NCBI GenBank assembly: GCA_015654965.1
Contig: JAATGD010000410.1
Coordinates: 1 to 7,420 of the forward strand
Direction of reading: 5' to 3'
Length of the DNA: 7,420 nt
Origin: Hyphomicrobiales bacterium
Lineage (GTDB): Bacteria; Pseudomonadota; Alphaproteobacteria; Rhizobiales; Rhizobiaceae
Shown here: piece by piece, positions 1-6,683 of the stretch
Numbering within the stretch: the stretch's first letter is position 1
Layout of the letters: the number at the start of each line of letters is the position of its first letter
Notes under the pieces: generated by a model
Told to the model about the DNA's origin: nothing
The model's database searches: none
Seen by the model: only the letters and a program-made list of their open reading frames with translations
Position numbers and translations under genes: made by a program

Positions 1-1
1 C

Positions 2-979
2 ACCTATGAGGCCAACATGACCATGCATGACTGCGATGTCATGCTGTGCATCGGTGCGCGTTTCGATGACCGCATCACCGGCCGTCTCAATGCCTTCTCG
101 CCGCATTCCAAGAAAATCCATATCGATATCGATCCGTCTTCGATCAACAAGAATGTGCGCGTCGATGTGCCGATCGTCGGCGATGTCACACATGTACTGG
201 AAGATATTGTCCGCCAGTTCCGCGCCAGCGAGACGAAGCCTGAGAAAAAGGCAATTTCTGCATGGTGGGAACAGATCGACCGCTGGCGGGCGCGGAATTC
301 ACTGGCCTACACGTCCAACAAGGACGTGATCATGCCGCAATATGCGATAGAGCGGCTTTATGAACTGACCAAGGACCGTGAGACCTATATCACGACCGAA
401 GTCGGCCAGCACCAGATGTGGGCGGCGCAGTTTTTCGGTTTCGAGGAGCCGAACCACTGGCTGACCTCGGGAGGGCTTGGCACCATGGGCTATGGTTTGC
501 CGGCAGCCCTTGGCGTGCAGATCGCGCACCCTGAAGCGCTGGTCATCGATATTGCCGGTGACGCATCGATCCAGATGTGCATTCAGGAAATGTCTGCTGC
601 CATCCAGCACAATGCGCCGATCAAGATTTTCATCCTCAACAATCAATATATGGGCATGGTACGGCAATGGCAGCAATTGCTGCATGGCAACCGCCTGTCG
701 CATTCCTATACCGAAGCCATGCCCGATTTCGTCAAGCTCGCGGAAGCCTATGGCGCACATGGTATTCGCTGCGAGAAGCCGGGTGATCTCGATGCCGCTA
801 TCGAGGAAATGATCACAATCGACAAGCCGGTGATTTTCGATTGCCGCGTGGCCAATCTTGCCAATTGCTTCCCGATGATCCCGTCGGGCAAGGCGCATAA
901 TGAAATGCTGTTGCCGGACGAGGCGACGGACGAGGCGGTTGCCAATGCCATTGACGCCAAGGGCCGTGCGCTGGTCTGA
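2..979 (+). CDS. ilvI: Acetolactate synthase large (catalytic) subunit, 3' part only
   Basis: This is the C-terminal part (about 325 residues) of a ThDP-dependent acetolactate synthase. The enzyme condenses two pyruvates to acetolactate, or pyruvate with 2-oxobutyrate, as the first common step of branched-chain amino acid synthesis in the cytosol. The frame is open from the left edge, so the start lies outside the window; a full-length family member has roughly 590 residues, so the N-terminal domain with the catalytic glutamate is missing here. Visible are the end of the central domain (CIGARFDDRITGRL, then IHIDIDPSSINKNV) and the ThDP/Mg binding motif, starting GDASIQM and ending ILNNQYMGMVRQWQ. 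The gene ends with TGA, and ilvH follows after 17 bases with its own Shine-Dalgarno, the usual ilvIH arrangement. The visible part is undamaged. The choice of ilvI over ilvB rests on the ilvH partner next door. Confidence 0.95.
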   Translation, partial: TYEANMTMHDCDVMLCIGARFDDRITGRLNAFSPHSKKIHIDIDPSSINKNVRVDVPIVGDVTHVLEDIVRQFRASETKPEKKAISAWWEQIDRWRARNSLAYTSNKDVIMPQYAIERLYELTKDRETYITTEVGQHQMWAAQFFGFEEPNHWLTSGGLGTMGYGLPAALGVQIAHPEALVIDIAGDASIQMCIQEMSAAIQHNAPIKIFILNNQYMGMVRQWQQLLHGNRLSHSYTEAMPDFVKLAEAYGAHGIRCEKPGDLDAAIEEMITIDKPVIFDCRVANLANCFPMIPSGKAHNEMLLPDEATDEAVANAIDAKGRALV

Positions 980-996
980 TTGGAAGGAACAAAATC

Positions 997-1569
997 ATGA
1001 ATGCACAAAATCTAGCTTCCGGATCGGCCTATTTCATCGCGGCCGAGACGCAAACGCCAGAAACGCATACGCTCGCGGTTCTGGTCGATAACGAGCCGGG
1101 CGTCCTTGCCCGGGTAATCGGGCTGTTTTCCGGTCGCGGCTATAATATTGAAAGCCTCACGGTTTCCGAAACCGAGCACTAGCAGCATCTGTCGCGCATT
1201 ACCATCGTGACACGCGGCACGCCGCATGTGCTCGACCAGATCAGGCACCAGCTTGAACGCATCGTCCCGGTGCATCGGGTGGTGGATCTGAGCCATCGCG
1301 CGGCGGAACTGGGCCATGACCGGCTCATCGAGCGTGAGCTGGCGCTGGTCAAGGTTGCCGGCACGGGCGAAGCGCGGGCGGAAACGCTTCGGCTGGCGGA
1401 TGCGTTCAAGGCCAAGGTGGTGGATGCCACGACCGAGCATTTCGTACTGGAAATTACCGGAAAACCGGCCAAGATCGATCAGTTCATTGCGATCATGAAG
1501 CCGCTCGGGCTGGTCGAAATCTGCCGCACGGGTGTGTCGGCGATGAATCGCGGCCCGCAAGGGATGTAA
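997..1569 (+). pseudogene. ilvH: Acetolactate synthase regulatory subunit, interrupted by an in-frame amber codon
   Basis: The regulatory subunit binds the IlvI catalytic subunit, raises its activity and confers valine feedback inhibition. The start ATG at 997 has a good Shine-Dalgarno (GGAAGGAA at 982-989). Codons 1-61 give a normal IlvH N-terminus with the beginning of the ACT domain (HTLAVLVDNEPGVLARVIGL, then SGRGYNIESLTVSETEH). A TAG follows at 1180-1182. The same frame then continues with QHLSRITIVTRGTPHVLDQI and the complete C-terminal domain to TAA at 1569, ending AMNRGPQGM. The full frame is 190 codons, a normal family length, with one internal stop and no frameshift. The 61-residue product would stop inside the ACT fold. 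A GTG at 1207 could in principle restart translation, but no ribosome binding site precedes it. A sequencing error or tRNA suppression cannot be excluded from sequence alone. Confidence 0.88.
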
Positions 1570-1594
1570 TCGGGTTCGTATGGATGAACAAGGC

Positions 1595-1624
1595 GGAGCG
1601 GCTTTCGCAGTTGCTCCTCTTTTT
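1595..1624 (+). terminator. Possible rho-independent terminator after ilvH
   Basis: A short dyad, GGAGC (1595-1599) with GCTCC (1613-1617) and a 12-base loop, is followed by a T-rich run (TCTTTTT, 1618-1624). It lies just downstream of the ilvH stop. The five-pair stem is weak, but the position and the T tract fit a terminator. It also argues that the helicase gene begins downstream at 1680, because the longer open frame starting at 1584 would run across it. Confidence 0.42.
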
Positions 1625-1679
1625 ATTCATTTCTTTGATCAGGCTTGCGTCTCATGCGCGAATCCTGTCTGAAACAGGG

Positions 1680-2801
1680 ATGCAGTTTTCACCGGAACAG
1701 GATCAGGCGCTCAAAGCCGTCGGCCAATGGCTGAAAGAGGGTCGAAAGCCCATTTTCAGGCTGTTCGGCTATGCCGGAACCGGCAAGACCACGCTTGCGC
1801 GCTACTTTGCCGAACATGTCGATGGCGATGTGCAGTTCGCGGCCTTTACCGGCAAGGCGGCACAGGTCTTGCGCTCCAAGGGCGCGAGCAATGCGCGCAC
1901 ATTGCATTCGCTGATCTATCGCCCGCGTGGCGAAGAGGCAATCGAGGACGATACGACCGGCAAGACTTCCATTGCTCCGACATTTTCGCTCAACCGGCAA
2001 AGCCCTGTCGCCAAGGCTGCCCTGATCGTGGTCGATGAATGTTCCATGGTCGATGAGGCGCTGGGGCGCGATCTGATGACCTTTGGCACGCCGATCCTCG
2101 TTCTGGGCGATCCGGGGCAGTTGCCGCCGATTTCCGGCGGGGGGTTCTTTACCGAGCATGAGCCGGATTACCTGCTGACCGAAATTCATCGTCAGGCGCA
2201 GGACAATCCGATCATCCGCATGGCGCTCGACGTGCGCGAGGGGCGGGAGCTTGCTTACGGCGATTATGGCCTTGCGAAGGTGATCGGTAAGAGCGATGTC
2301 AATCAGGAGATGGTTCTCGCCGCCGATCAGGTACTGGTCGGCACCAATCGCACGCGCAAGCGCTATAACCAGCGTCTGCGGGAGTTGAAGGGATTTACCG
2401 CCGCGTACCCTCAAGCCGGCGACAAGCTTGTCTGCCTGCGTAACGATCCGGCAAAGGGTTTGCTCAACGGCTCGCTGTGGAAGGTCATGACCGCGTCAAG
2501 GGAAACGGTGAAGCCGGGCATCAATCTGCTGGTTGCGCCCGAAGATGATGATCGCGGTGTCGCCAAGATCAAGCTTCTGAAAGCGCAGTTTGAAGACCCG
2601 GATACGGAAATCCCGTGGCAGACCAAAAAGCGCTTTGACGATTTCGATTATGGCTATGCGCTGACCGTGCACAAGGCGCAAGGCTCGCAATGGGACAATG
2701 TGGTGCTGTTCGACGAGAGTTATGCGTTTCGCGATACGCGCGAGCGCTGGCTTTATACGGCGATCACCCGTGCTGCAGAGCAGCTGACCATCGTCAAGTA
2801 A
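1680..2801 (+). CDS. RecD/Dda-like superfamily 1 ATP-dependent DNA helicase
   Basis: A 373-residue ATPase resembling the RecD2/Dda branch of superfamily 1 helicases, which move 5' to 3' on single-stranded DNA; its role in this organism is unknown. Motifs counted from the 1680 start: Walker A GYAGTGKTT at residues 30-38, a Walker B-like VVDECSMVDE near 117-126, motif III GDPGQLPP at 143-150, and the C-terminal UvrD_C_2-type block with LTVHKAQGSQW from 328 and YTAITRA at 359-365. All the main helicase motifs are present, so it should be active. The frame stays open back to an ATG at 1584, but those 32 residues lie over a probable terminator. MQFSPEQDQAL at 1680 is the sort of N-terminus I would expect for this family, although the Shine-Dalgarno there is poor. 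It lacks the N-terminal extension of full RecD2 and no recB or recC is nearby, so it is not the RecBCD subunit. Confidence 0.85.
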   Translation: MQFSPEQDQALKAVGQWLKEGRKPIFRLFGYAGTGKTTLARYFAEHVDGDVQFAAFTGKAAQVLRSKGASNARTLHSLIYRPRGEEAIEDDTTGKTSIAPTFSLNRQSPVAKAALIVVDECSMVDEALGRDLMTFGTPILVLGDPGQLPPISGGGFFTEHEPDYLLTEIHRQAQDNPIIRMALDVREGRELAYGDYGLAKVIGKSDVNQEMVLAADQVLVGTNRTRKRYNQRLRELKGFTAAYPQAGDKLVCLRNDPAKGLLNGSLWKVMTASRETVKPGINLLVAPEDDDRGVAKIKLLKAQFEDPDTEIPWQTKKRFDDFDYGYALTVHKAQGSQWDNVVLFDESYAFRDTRERWLYTAITRAAEQLTIVK

Positions 2802-3200
2802 TCAATCCGCGACCGGCTTTGCATTAAGCCATTCCCATGCCTGCGGCTCTTCTTCCGCCTCGAAATAACGCATTTCGATGGAGAGAAACGGCTGCATCAA
2901 GGTGATGCTGGCTTGTATCCACAAGGGGCCGCCGACAATCGCATAGCGGCGCAAGTGTTGAAGGGATTTGGCGCGCATCGAAAGCGTGGTTTCGGAAAAA
3001 GCAGCCGTCCAGTCGACACCTTCATAGCCCGTAAGGCGAATGAGAAGGTCGATTTCCTCATGCTGTTCATAGGCGGCATCCAGAAGACCGTAGAGATTTT
3101 CCAGTGACGAGTCGGTGACATGGCCCTCGATGGCAAAGGCAAAGACGTCGCTCCTGTCGGTGGGAATGCGGCGGATGACGGGGATGTCTTCAATGCGCAT
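2802..3200 (-). CDS. SpoIIAA/STAS-like domain protein of unknown role
   Basis: A 132-residue soluble protein resembling the SpoIIAA-like (STAS-fold) family, sometimes annotated DUF3478. Supporting features are an N-terminal beta segment followed by AFAIEGHVTDSSLENLY, then EIDLLIRLTGYEGVDW, and a C-terminal stretch IEMRYFEAEEEPQAWEWL, which is typical of these proteins. There is no signal peptide or membrane segment. I chose the ATG at 3198-3200 because GAGGAGA lies just upstream. An in-frame ATG at 3242 would add 14 residues but has no comparable site. The gene runs convergent to the helicase and their stop codons are directly adjacent. Family members are small single-domain proteins without an established enzymatic role, and I infer no specific function. 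Confidence 0.72.
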   Translation of the reverse strand: MRIEDIPVIRRIPTDRSDVFAFAIEGHVTDSSLENLYGLLDAAYEQHEEIDLLIRLTGYEGVDWTAAFSETTLSMRAKSLQHLRRYAIVGGPLWIQASITLMQPFLSIEMRYFEAEEEPQAWEWLNAKPVAD

Positions 3201-3205
3201 TGTCG

Positions 3206-3212
3206 TCTCCTC
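3206..3212 (-). promoter_or_regulatory. Ribosome binding site that fixes the STAS-like gene start
   Basis: Read on the minus strand this is GAGGAGA, with the GGAG core six bases from the ATG at 3198-3200. It is a strong Shine-Dalgarno at the ideal distance and favours the 132-residue over the 146-residue version of the protein. Confidence 0.7.
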
Positions 3213-3355
3213 GAATAAGCCATCATTCATGATCTTGCCCATTTTCTACAGCGTTTGAAAAACGACTGAAACAGACAAAAGTTGCTCGTGGATTTATCAT
3301 TGTCTCCTATGGGCGCAAGTTTCAGGGGATCATTGCCTCAGGCTTGTATGAAGAG

Positions 3356-3385
3356 TTCACATTTTTTACGCTTCAGGCGTATAAA
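3356..3385 (+). promoter_or_regulatory. Candidate sigma-70-type promoter for pdxJ
   Basis: TTCACA (3356-3361) and TATAAA (3380-3385) are separated by 18 bases, about 30 bases upstream of the pdxJ ATG. Each box has one mismatch to the general consensus. It is the best match I noticed in the 174-to-216-base divergent gap between the STAS-like gene and pdxJ. I found no equally good promoter for the minus-strand gene there. Confidence 0.42.
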
Positions 3386-3416
3386 GCGGAAAATCAATCC
3401 GGGGGAGAGCGCCTGA

Positions 3417-4166
3417 ATGCCTGCTAGATTGTCAGTTAATCTCAACGCTATTGCCATGCTGCGCAACCGGCGCGATCTGCCGTGGCCTAGTGTCACGGGA
3501 TTGGGGCGCATCGCGCTTGCGGCAGGGGCTGCGGGATTGACGGTGCATCCGCGCCCGGATCAGCGTCATATCCGGTTTTCCGATCTTGGCGATATTCGCG
3601 CCTTGATCGATGATGAATTTCCGCAGGCCGAGTTCAATATCGAGGGCTTTCCCAGCGAGGCTTTTCTCGATCTCGTGGAAAAGCATCAGCCCGAACAGGT
3701 GACACTGGTGCCGGACGACCCTACACAGGCAACATCGGATCATGGCTGGGATTTCATCTCCAAGGCCGATTATCTCGAACCTATCGTTAAGCGACTGAAA
3801 GCAGGTGGCGCGCGCGTGTCGCTTTTTGCTGATCCCGACCCGCTGGGCTATCAGGAGGCCAAAGCCATAGGTGCGGACCGGGTGGAGTTTTATACGGGAC
3901 CCTATGGTGCGACCTATGACGATCCAGCAACCGCTGCACGTGAACTGACGCGCATCCAAAAGGCGGCGGATGCGGCCCATGCTCTGGGGCTTGAGGTCAA
4001 TGCCGGGCATGATCTGACGGTTGAAAACCTTCCTCCGCTCGTTGCTCGTATTCCGAACCTCAAGGAAGTCTCCATCGGCCATGGCCTGACGGCGGATGCC
4101 TTGACCTATGGCATGGCGGAAACCGTCAAACGCTTCATAGCCGCATTGCAGGGTGCAAAGTTTTAG
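3417..4166 (+). CDS. pdxJ: Pyridoxine 5'-phosphate synthase
   Basis: PdxJ condenses 1-deoxyxylulose 5-phosphate with 3-amino-2-oxopropyl phosphate to give pyridoxine 5'-phosphate, closing the ring in the DXP-dependent vitamin B6 pathway of the cytosol. The 249-residue TIM-barrel protein has the usual length. Visible family motifs are SVNLNAIAMLRN (6-17), TVHPRPDQRHI with His44 (42-52), FNIEG with Glu76 (73-77), VEFYTGPYG with Glu157 (156-164), NAGHDLT with His198 (195-201) and VSIGHGLT (218-225). By comparison with E. coli PdxJ, His44, Glu76 and His198 match the catalytic positions. The E. coli NIDHIA segment reads NLNAIA here; I recall this as usual in the rhizobial lineage rather than a defect. 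The ATG is preceded by GGGGGAG at 3401-3407, nine bases away. acpS, a common neighbour of pdxJ elsewhere, is absent; no gene follows within 297 bases. Confidence 0.95.
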   Translation: MPARLSVNLNAIAMLRNRRDLPWPSVTGLGRIALAAGAAGLTVHPRPDQRHIRFSDLGDIRALIDDEFPQAEFNIEGFPSEAFLDLVEKHQPEQVTLVPDDPTQATSDHGWDFISKADYLEPIVKRLKAGGARVSLFADPDPLGYQEAKAIGADRVEFYTGPYGATYDDPATAARELTRIQKAADAAHALGLEVNAGHDLTVENLPPLVARIPNLKEVSIGHGLTADALTYGMAETVKRFIAALQGAKF

Positions 4167-4463
4167 CAATGTGCTCGGCGCATATCTCGGGTGCAAGCCC
4201 TGTGCAATGCGCATTTGTTTCTGTTACAAGGAGCCTATATCTCTTGCCACCCATCGTCGGGCGGCGGGCGCAGATGATTGTATGAGGGAAAAACTGGAAC
4301 GGTTTTCCGCATTGAGCATTATAGGCCCAGAATGTTTGAGCCTGGAGCTGAACCGAGGCTGCGAGGCGGCCTCAAATTTATTTTTCATTTGTTTTTGCAA
4401 CTAACCCATCATCACAATCCAAAAATCCTGAAACGACTTCCATGAAGTGCGAGGTGCCTGCAA
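4167..4463. other. Intergenic gap between pdxJ and kup
   Basis: These 297 bases hold no convincing gene. An 83-codon open frame from a GTG at 4153 has no ribosome binding site, starts inside pdxJ and has an unremarkable cysteine-rich translation, so I consider it chance. The visible structure is: GTGCAA at 4191-4196 and again at 4202-4207, one helical turn apart, with a third copy at 4153-4158 in the end of pdxJ; a palindrome ATGCGCAT at 4207-4214; a small dyad GGAAAA/TTTTCC at 4287-4308; and a hairpin region at 4335-4376. The kup promoter must lie here unless kup is read through from pdxJ, but I could not identify a well-spaced one. Confidence 0.5.
4335..4385 (+). terminator. Possible terminator between pdxJ and kup
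   Basis: TTTGAG (4335-4340) can pair with CTCAAA (4371-4376). Inside, GAGGC (4355-4359) can pair with GCCTC (4369-4373), so the two foldings compete. An AT-rich stretch with a five-T run (TTTATTTTT) follows. It is 170 bases past pdxJ, which is far for a terminator, so it could instead be part of the kup leader. Confidence 0.3.
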
Positions 4464-6422
4464 GTGAGCAGTGAACTGAACGGTGAGGACGCAAAAGCGC
4501 GATCTCTTGTGCTCGCAGAGGGCAGGGATATTGAAAGCGGTTTTGTGAGTGAAGAAAGCGAGCCGCAAGCTGACAGCATGAAAATGCTCCTTCTAGGCGC
4601 TCTTGGCGTTGTTTACGGCGATATCGGTACCAGTCCGATCTATGCGTTTCGCGAAGCGCTTCATGCTGCGACAAGTGACGGCGTTCTGTCGCGGGCGGAT
4701 ATATTGGGGGTGGTTTCGCTCATCTTCTGGGCGCTGACGCTGGTGGTGACAATCAAATATGTCCTGTTCGTGTTGCGCGCCGACAACAATGGCGAAGGCG
4801 GCATCCTGTCGCTCATGGCGCTGGTGCGCAGCGCTTTGAAAGGGCGGTCGAACATTGTACTCGGCGTGGGTATTTGCGGAGCGGCACTTTTTTTCGGCGA
4901 TGCCGTCATCACGCCGGCCATTTCGGTGCTGTCTGCCGTCGAGGGGCTGCATATCGTAGCGCCCCATATGACACCTTTCGTGGTTCCGATCACGGTGGTC
5001 ATTCTGGTGACGCTGTTTTCCGTTCAGAAATACGGCACCGGCAAGGTGGCAATCGTCTTCGGCCCCGTCATGGCGGTCTGGTTTCTGGCATTGGGGGCAT
5101 CCGGCCTCTGGCATATTTTTGACGACCCGTCCGTGATGGCTGGTCTTAATCCTTATTATGCGGTGCGTTTTCTTTTCACCAGTCCCGGCATCGCCTTCAT
5201 TACCGTTGGTGCGGTCTTCCTTGCCATGACGGGTGCCGAAGCGCTCTATGCCGATCTGGGGCATTTCGGGCGCAAGCCCATCGTGCGGGCGTGGCTATGG
5301 ATCGTCTTTCCCTGCCTTTTGCTCAATTATTTCGGGCAGGCGGCATTCGTGCTGTCGCATGGTGAGGCGGCCGCACTTCCCTTCTTCCAGATGATGCCGC
5401 AATTTGCGCTCTGGCCGATGGTGCTTTTGGCAACCGCTGCAACTGTCATTGCCAGTCAGGCGGTTATCAGTGGGGCCTTTTCGGTCGCGCGTCAGGCCGT
5501 GCAGCTCAACATTCTACCGCGTCTTGAAATCCTGCATACATCGGAAAAGCTGCACGGACAGATTTATATCCCGCGCGTCAATCTGCTGCTGGGACTGACC
5601 GTCATCATCCTCGTGCTCGGTTTCGAGAAATCCAACAATCTGGCCTCCGCCTACGGGATCGCGGTCACTGGCAATATGCTGGTGACGACCGGCCTTCTCT
5701 ATTTCGTCATGACGCGCATTTGGAACTGGCGGCTCGCCCACGCGCTGCCGTTTATCGGTGGCTTCCTCATCATCGATATCCTGTTTTACAGCGCCAATAT
5801 CATCAAGGTGCATGATGGCGGCTGGGCTTCGATTACATTTGCGGCGTTGCTCGTCATCATCATGTGGACATGGGTGCGCGGCACGCGGCATCTGTTCCAG
5901 AAGACCCGCAAGGCCGAAGTCCCGCTCGATCTGATCGTCGAGCAGATGGGCAAGCGCCCGCCAACCATCGTGCCCGGAACGGCGGTGTTTCTGACGGGCG
6001 ACGCCAAAAGCGCACCGACGGCGCTCATGCACAGTCTCAAACATTACAAGGTCCTGCATGAGAACAATGTCATTCTCACGGTTGAAACAGCTTCCAGGCC
6101 ATGGGTGCCGAGCGCGGACCGGGCACGGGTGTCGCAATATAATGAGCGTTTCATGCAGGTGACACTGACATTCGGCTATATGCAGCAGCCCAATATTCCA
6201 CGTGCTCTGGCCATTTGCCGCAAGCTTGGCTGGAAGTTCGATATCATGACGACGTCCTTCTTCCTGTCGCGCCGCTCGCTCAAGGCGTCATCGCGCTCCG
6301 ACATGCCGTTGTGGCAGAATAAACTGTTCATCCTGCTGGCACGAACGGCGGCGGATGCGACCGAATATTTCCAGATTCCTACAGGGCGCGTCGTGGAGAT
6401 CGGGACACAGGTAAATATCTGA
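4464..6422 (+). CDS. kup: Kup-type low-affinity potassium uptake permease
   Basis: An inner-membrane K+/H+ symporter of the KUP/HAK/KT family, 652 residues, a typical length. After a charged, presumably cytoplasmic N-terminus of about 38 residues comes the first membrane segment with the family signature GALGVVYGDIGTSPIYAF (45-62). A series of hydrophobic segments follows up to about residue 470, consistent with the family's twelve helices, including GAALFFGDAVITPAISVLS (139-157). From about 470 to the end is the hydrophilic cytoplasmic C-terminal domain. I chose the GTG at 4464 because GAGGTG (4451-4456) sits seven bases upstream; the N-terminus MSSELNG resembles what I recall of Brucella Kup. 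No trk or ktr partner is needed or seen. The gene stands alone: a 297-base gap precedes it and a hairpin terminator follows 20 bases after its stop. The N-terminal tail is the only part that looks lineage-specific. Confidence 0.96.
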   Translation: MSSELNGEDAKARSLVLAEGRDIESGFVSEESEPQADSMKMLLLGALGVVYGDIGTSPIYAFREALHAATSDGVLSRADILGVVSLIFWALTLVVTIKYVLFVLRADNNGEGGILSLMALVRSALKGRSNIVLGVGICGAALFFGDAVITPAISVLSAVEGLHIVAPHMTPFVVPITVVILVTLFSVQKYGTGKVAIVFGPVMAVWFLALGASGLWHIFDDPSVMAGLNPYYAVRFLFTSPGIAFITVGAVFLAMTGAEALYADLGHFGRKPIVRAWLWIVFPCLLLNYFGQAAFVLSHGEAAALPFFQMMPQFALWPMVLLATAATVIASQAVISGAFSVARQAVQLNILPRLEILHTSEKLHGQIYIPRVNLLLGLTVIILVLGFEKSNNLASAYGIAVTGNMLVTTGLLYFVMTRIWNWRLAHALPFIGGFLIIDILFYSANIIKVHDGGWASITFAALLVIIMWTWVRGTRHLFQKTRKAEVPLDLIVEQMGKRPPTIVPGTAVFLTGDAKSAPTALMHSLKHYKVLHENNVILTVETASRPWVPSADRARVSQYNERFMQVTLTFGYMQQPNIPRALAICRKLGWKFDIMTTSFFLSRRSLKASSRSDMPLWQNKLFILLARTAADATEYFQIPTGRVVEIGTQVNI

Positions 6423-6441
6423 CGTTTCATTCTTTATGAGC

Positions 6442-6480
6442 AGGGTGTCTTCGGCAAGAAAACAGCCGGGGACGCCCTTT
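6442..6480 (+). terminator. Rho-independent terminator of kup
   Basis: AGGGTGTCTTCGGC (6442-6455) pairs with GCCGGGGACGCCCT (6465-6478) over 14 positions, three of them G-U wobbles in the RNA, around a nine-base A-rich loop. It is followed by T residues (6478-6480). It begins 20 bases after the kup stop. The T run is short but the stem is strong in this orientation. In the other orientation the wobbles become A-C mismatches, so it should act mainly on kup transcripts. Confidence 0.65.
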
Positions 6481-6489
6481 GTATCGAGC

Positions 6490-6593
6490 GAAGTCTTTGG
6501 AAATGTCCTATTTGTTTTTTCACGCATGTCTCCCGAAACCGGTTCCCACTTGCGGGAGACATGCGTTTGCGGATCACATTTCCAAAATCTTTC
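6490..6593. repeat. Nested inverted repeat, Rhizobiales-type palindromic intergenic element
   Basis: The inner arms ACGCATGTCTCCCG (6522-6535) and CGGGAGACATGCGT (6553-6566) are perfect over 14 bases and enclose a 17-base loop with the palindrome ACCGGT. Outside them, TTTGGAAATGT (6496-6506) pairs perfectly with ACATTTCCAAA (6576-6586), and a few further bases pair out to about 6490 and 6593. The inner core (GCATGTC, ACCGGTTCCCACTT, GACATGC) is a pattern I recognise from dispersed palindromic repeats in Brucella and other Rhizobiales. The roughly 100-base overall size is also reminiscent of the Brucella Bru-RS repeats, but I could not compare sequences. It lies between the kup terminator and the TetR promoter and encodes nothing convincing. 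Confidence 0.75.
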
Positions 6594-6613
6594 ACGTCTC
6601 TGAAAAATCATGC

Positions 6614-6642
6614 TTGACGGTGCTGCTGGCACGGATTATTAA
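6614..6642 (+). promoter_or_regulatory. Promoter of the TetR-family gene
   Basis: TTGACG (6614-6619) and TATTAA (6637-6642) are exactly 17 bases apart. This is the clearest sigma-70-type promoter in the window. Transcription would start near 6649-6650, immediately before the palindrome at 6651-6664. Confidence 0.68.
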
Positions 6643-6650
6643 ACGGAACC

Positions 6651-6664
6651 GTACCGTACGGTAC
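6651..6664. promoter_or_regulatory. Candidate TetR operator
   Basis: GTACCGTACGGTAC is a perfect 14-base palindrome lying directly at the predicted transcription start and about 20 bases before the GTG start codon. TetR-family proteins commonly bind such palindromes over their own promoters, so autorepression by the product of the adjacent gene is the simplest reading. That this regulator binds here is inferred from position and symmetry only. Confidence 0.6.
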
Positions 6665-6683
6665 AAGATGGAGGAAATGATCC

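Noticed and set aside
299..898. Long minus-strand open frames inside ilvI, the helicase, pdxJ and kup (for example 299-898, 1689-2414, 3432-4214, 4593-5264)
   Set aside because: They lie opposite well-identified genes, have no recognisable motifs and are typical antisense shadows of GC-rich coding sequence.
1207..1569. An independent 120-residue protein from the GTG at 1207
   Set aside because: It is the same frame as ilvH past the amber codon and has no ribosome binding site, so it is the distal part of the broken gene rather than a separate one.
1584..1679. A 32-residue N-terminal extension of the helicase starting at 1584
   Set aside because: It overlaps a probable terminator, and the translation MNKAERLSQLLLFLF does not resemble the family. 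The 1680 start gives a better N-terminus.
4287..4308. GGAAAA/TTTTCC dyad with GGAACGGTTTTCCGC as a decayed copy of the palindrome at 6522-6566
   Set aside because: Similarity to the repeat core is limited to a few bases and the flanking arms are missing.
4153..4404. An 83-codon open frame after pdxJ
   Set aside because: It starts inside pdxJ at a GTG with no ribosome binding site and has no recognisable domain.
4167..4463. A potassium-related riboswitch (ydaO or c-di-AMP type) before kup
   Set aside because: I could not see the conserved elements, and that class is known mainly from Firmicutes, Actinobacteria and Cyanobacteria.
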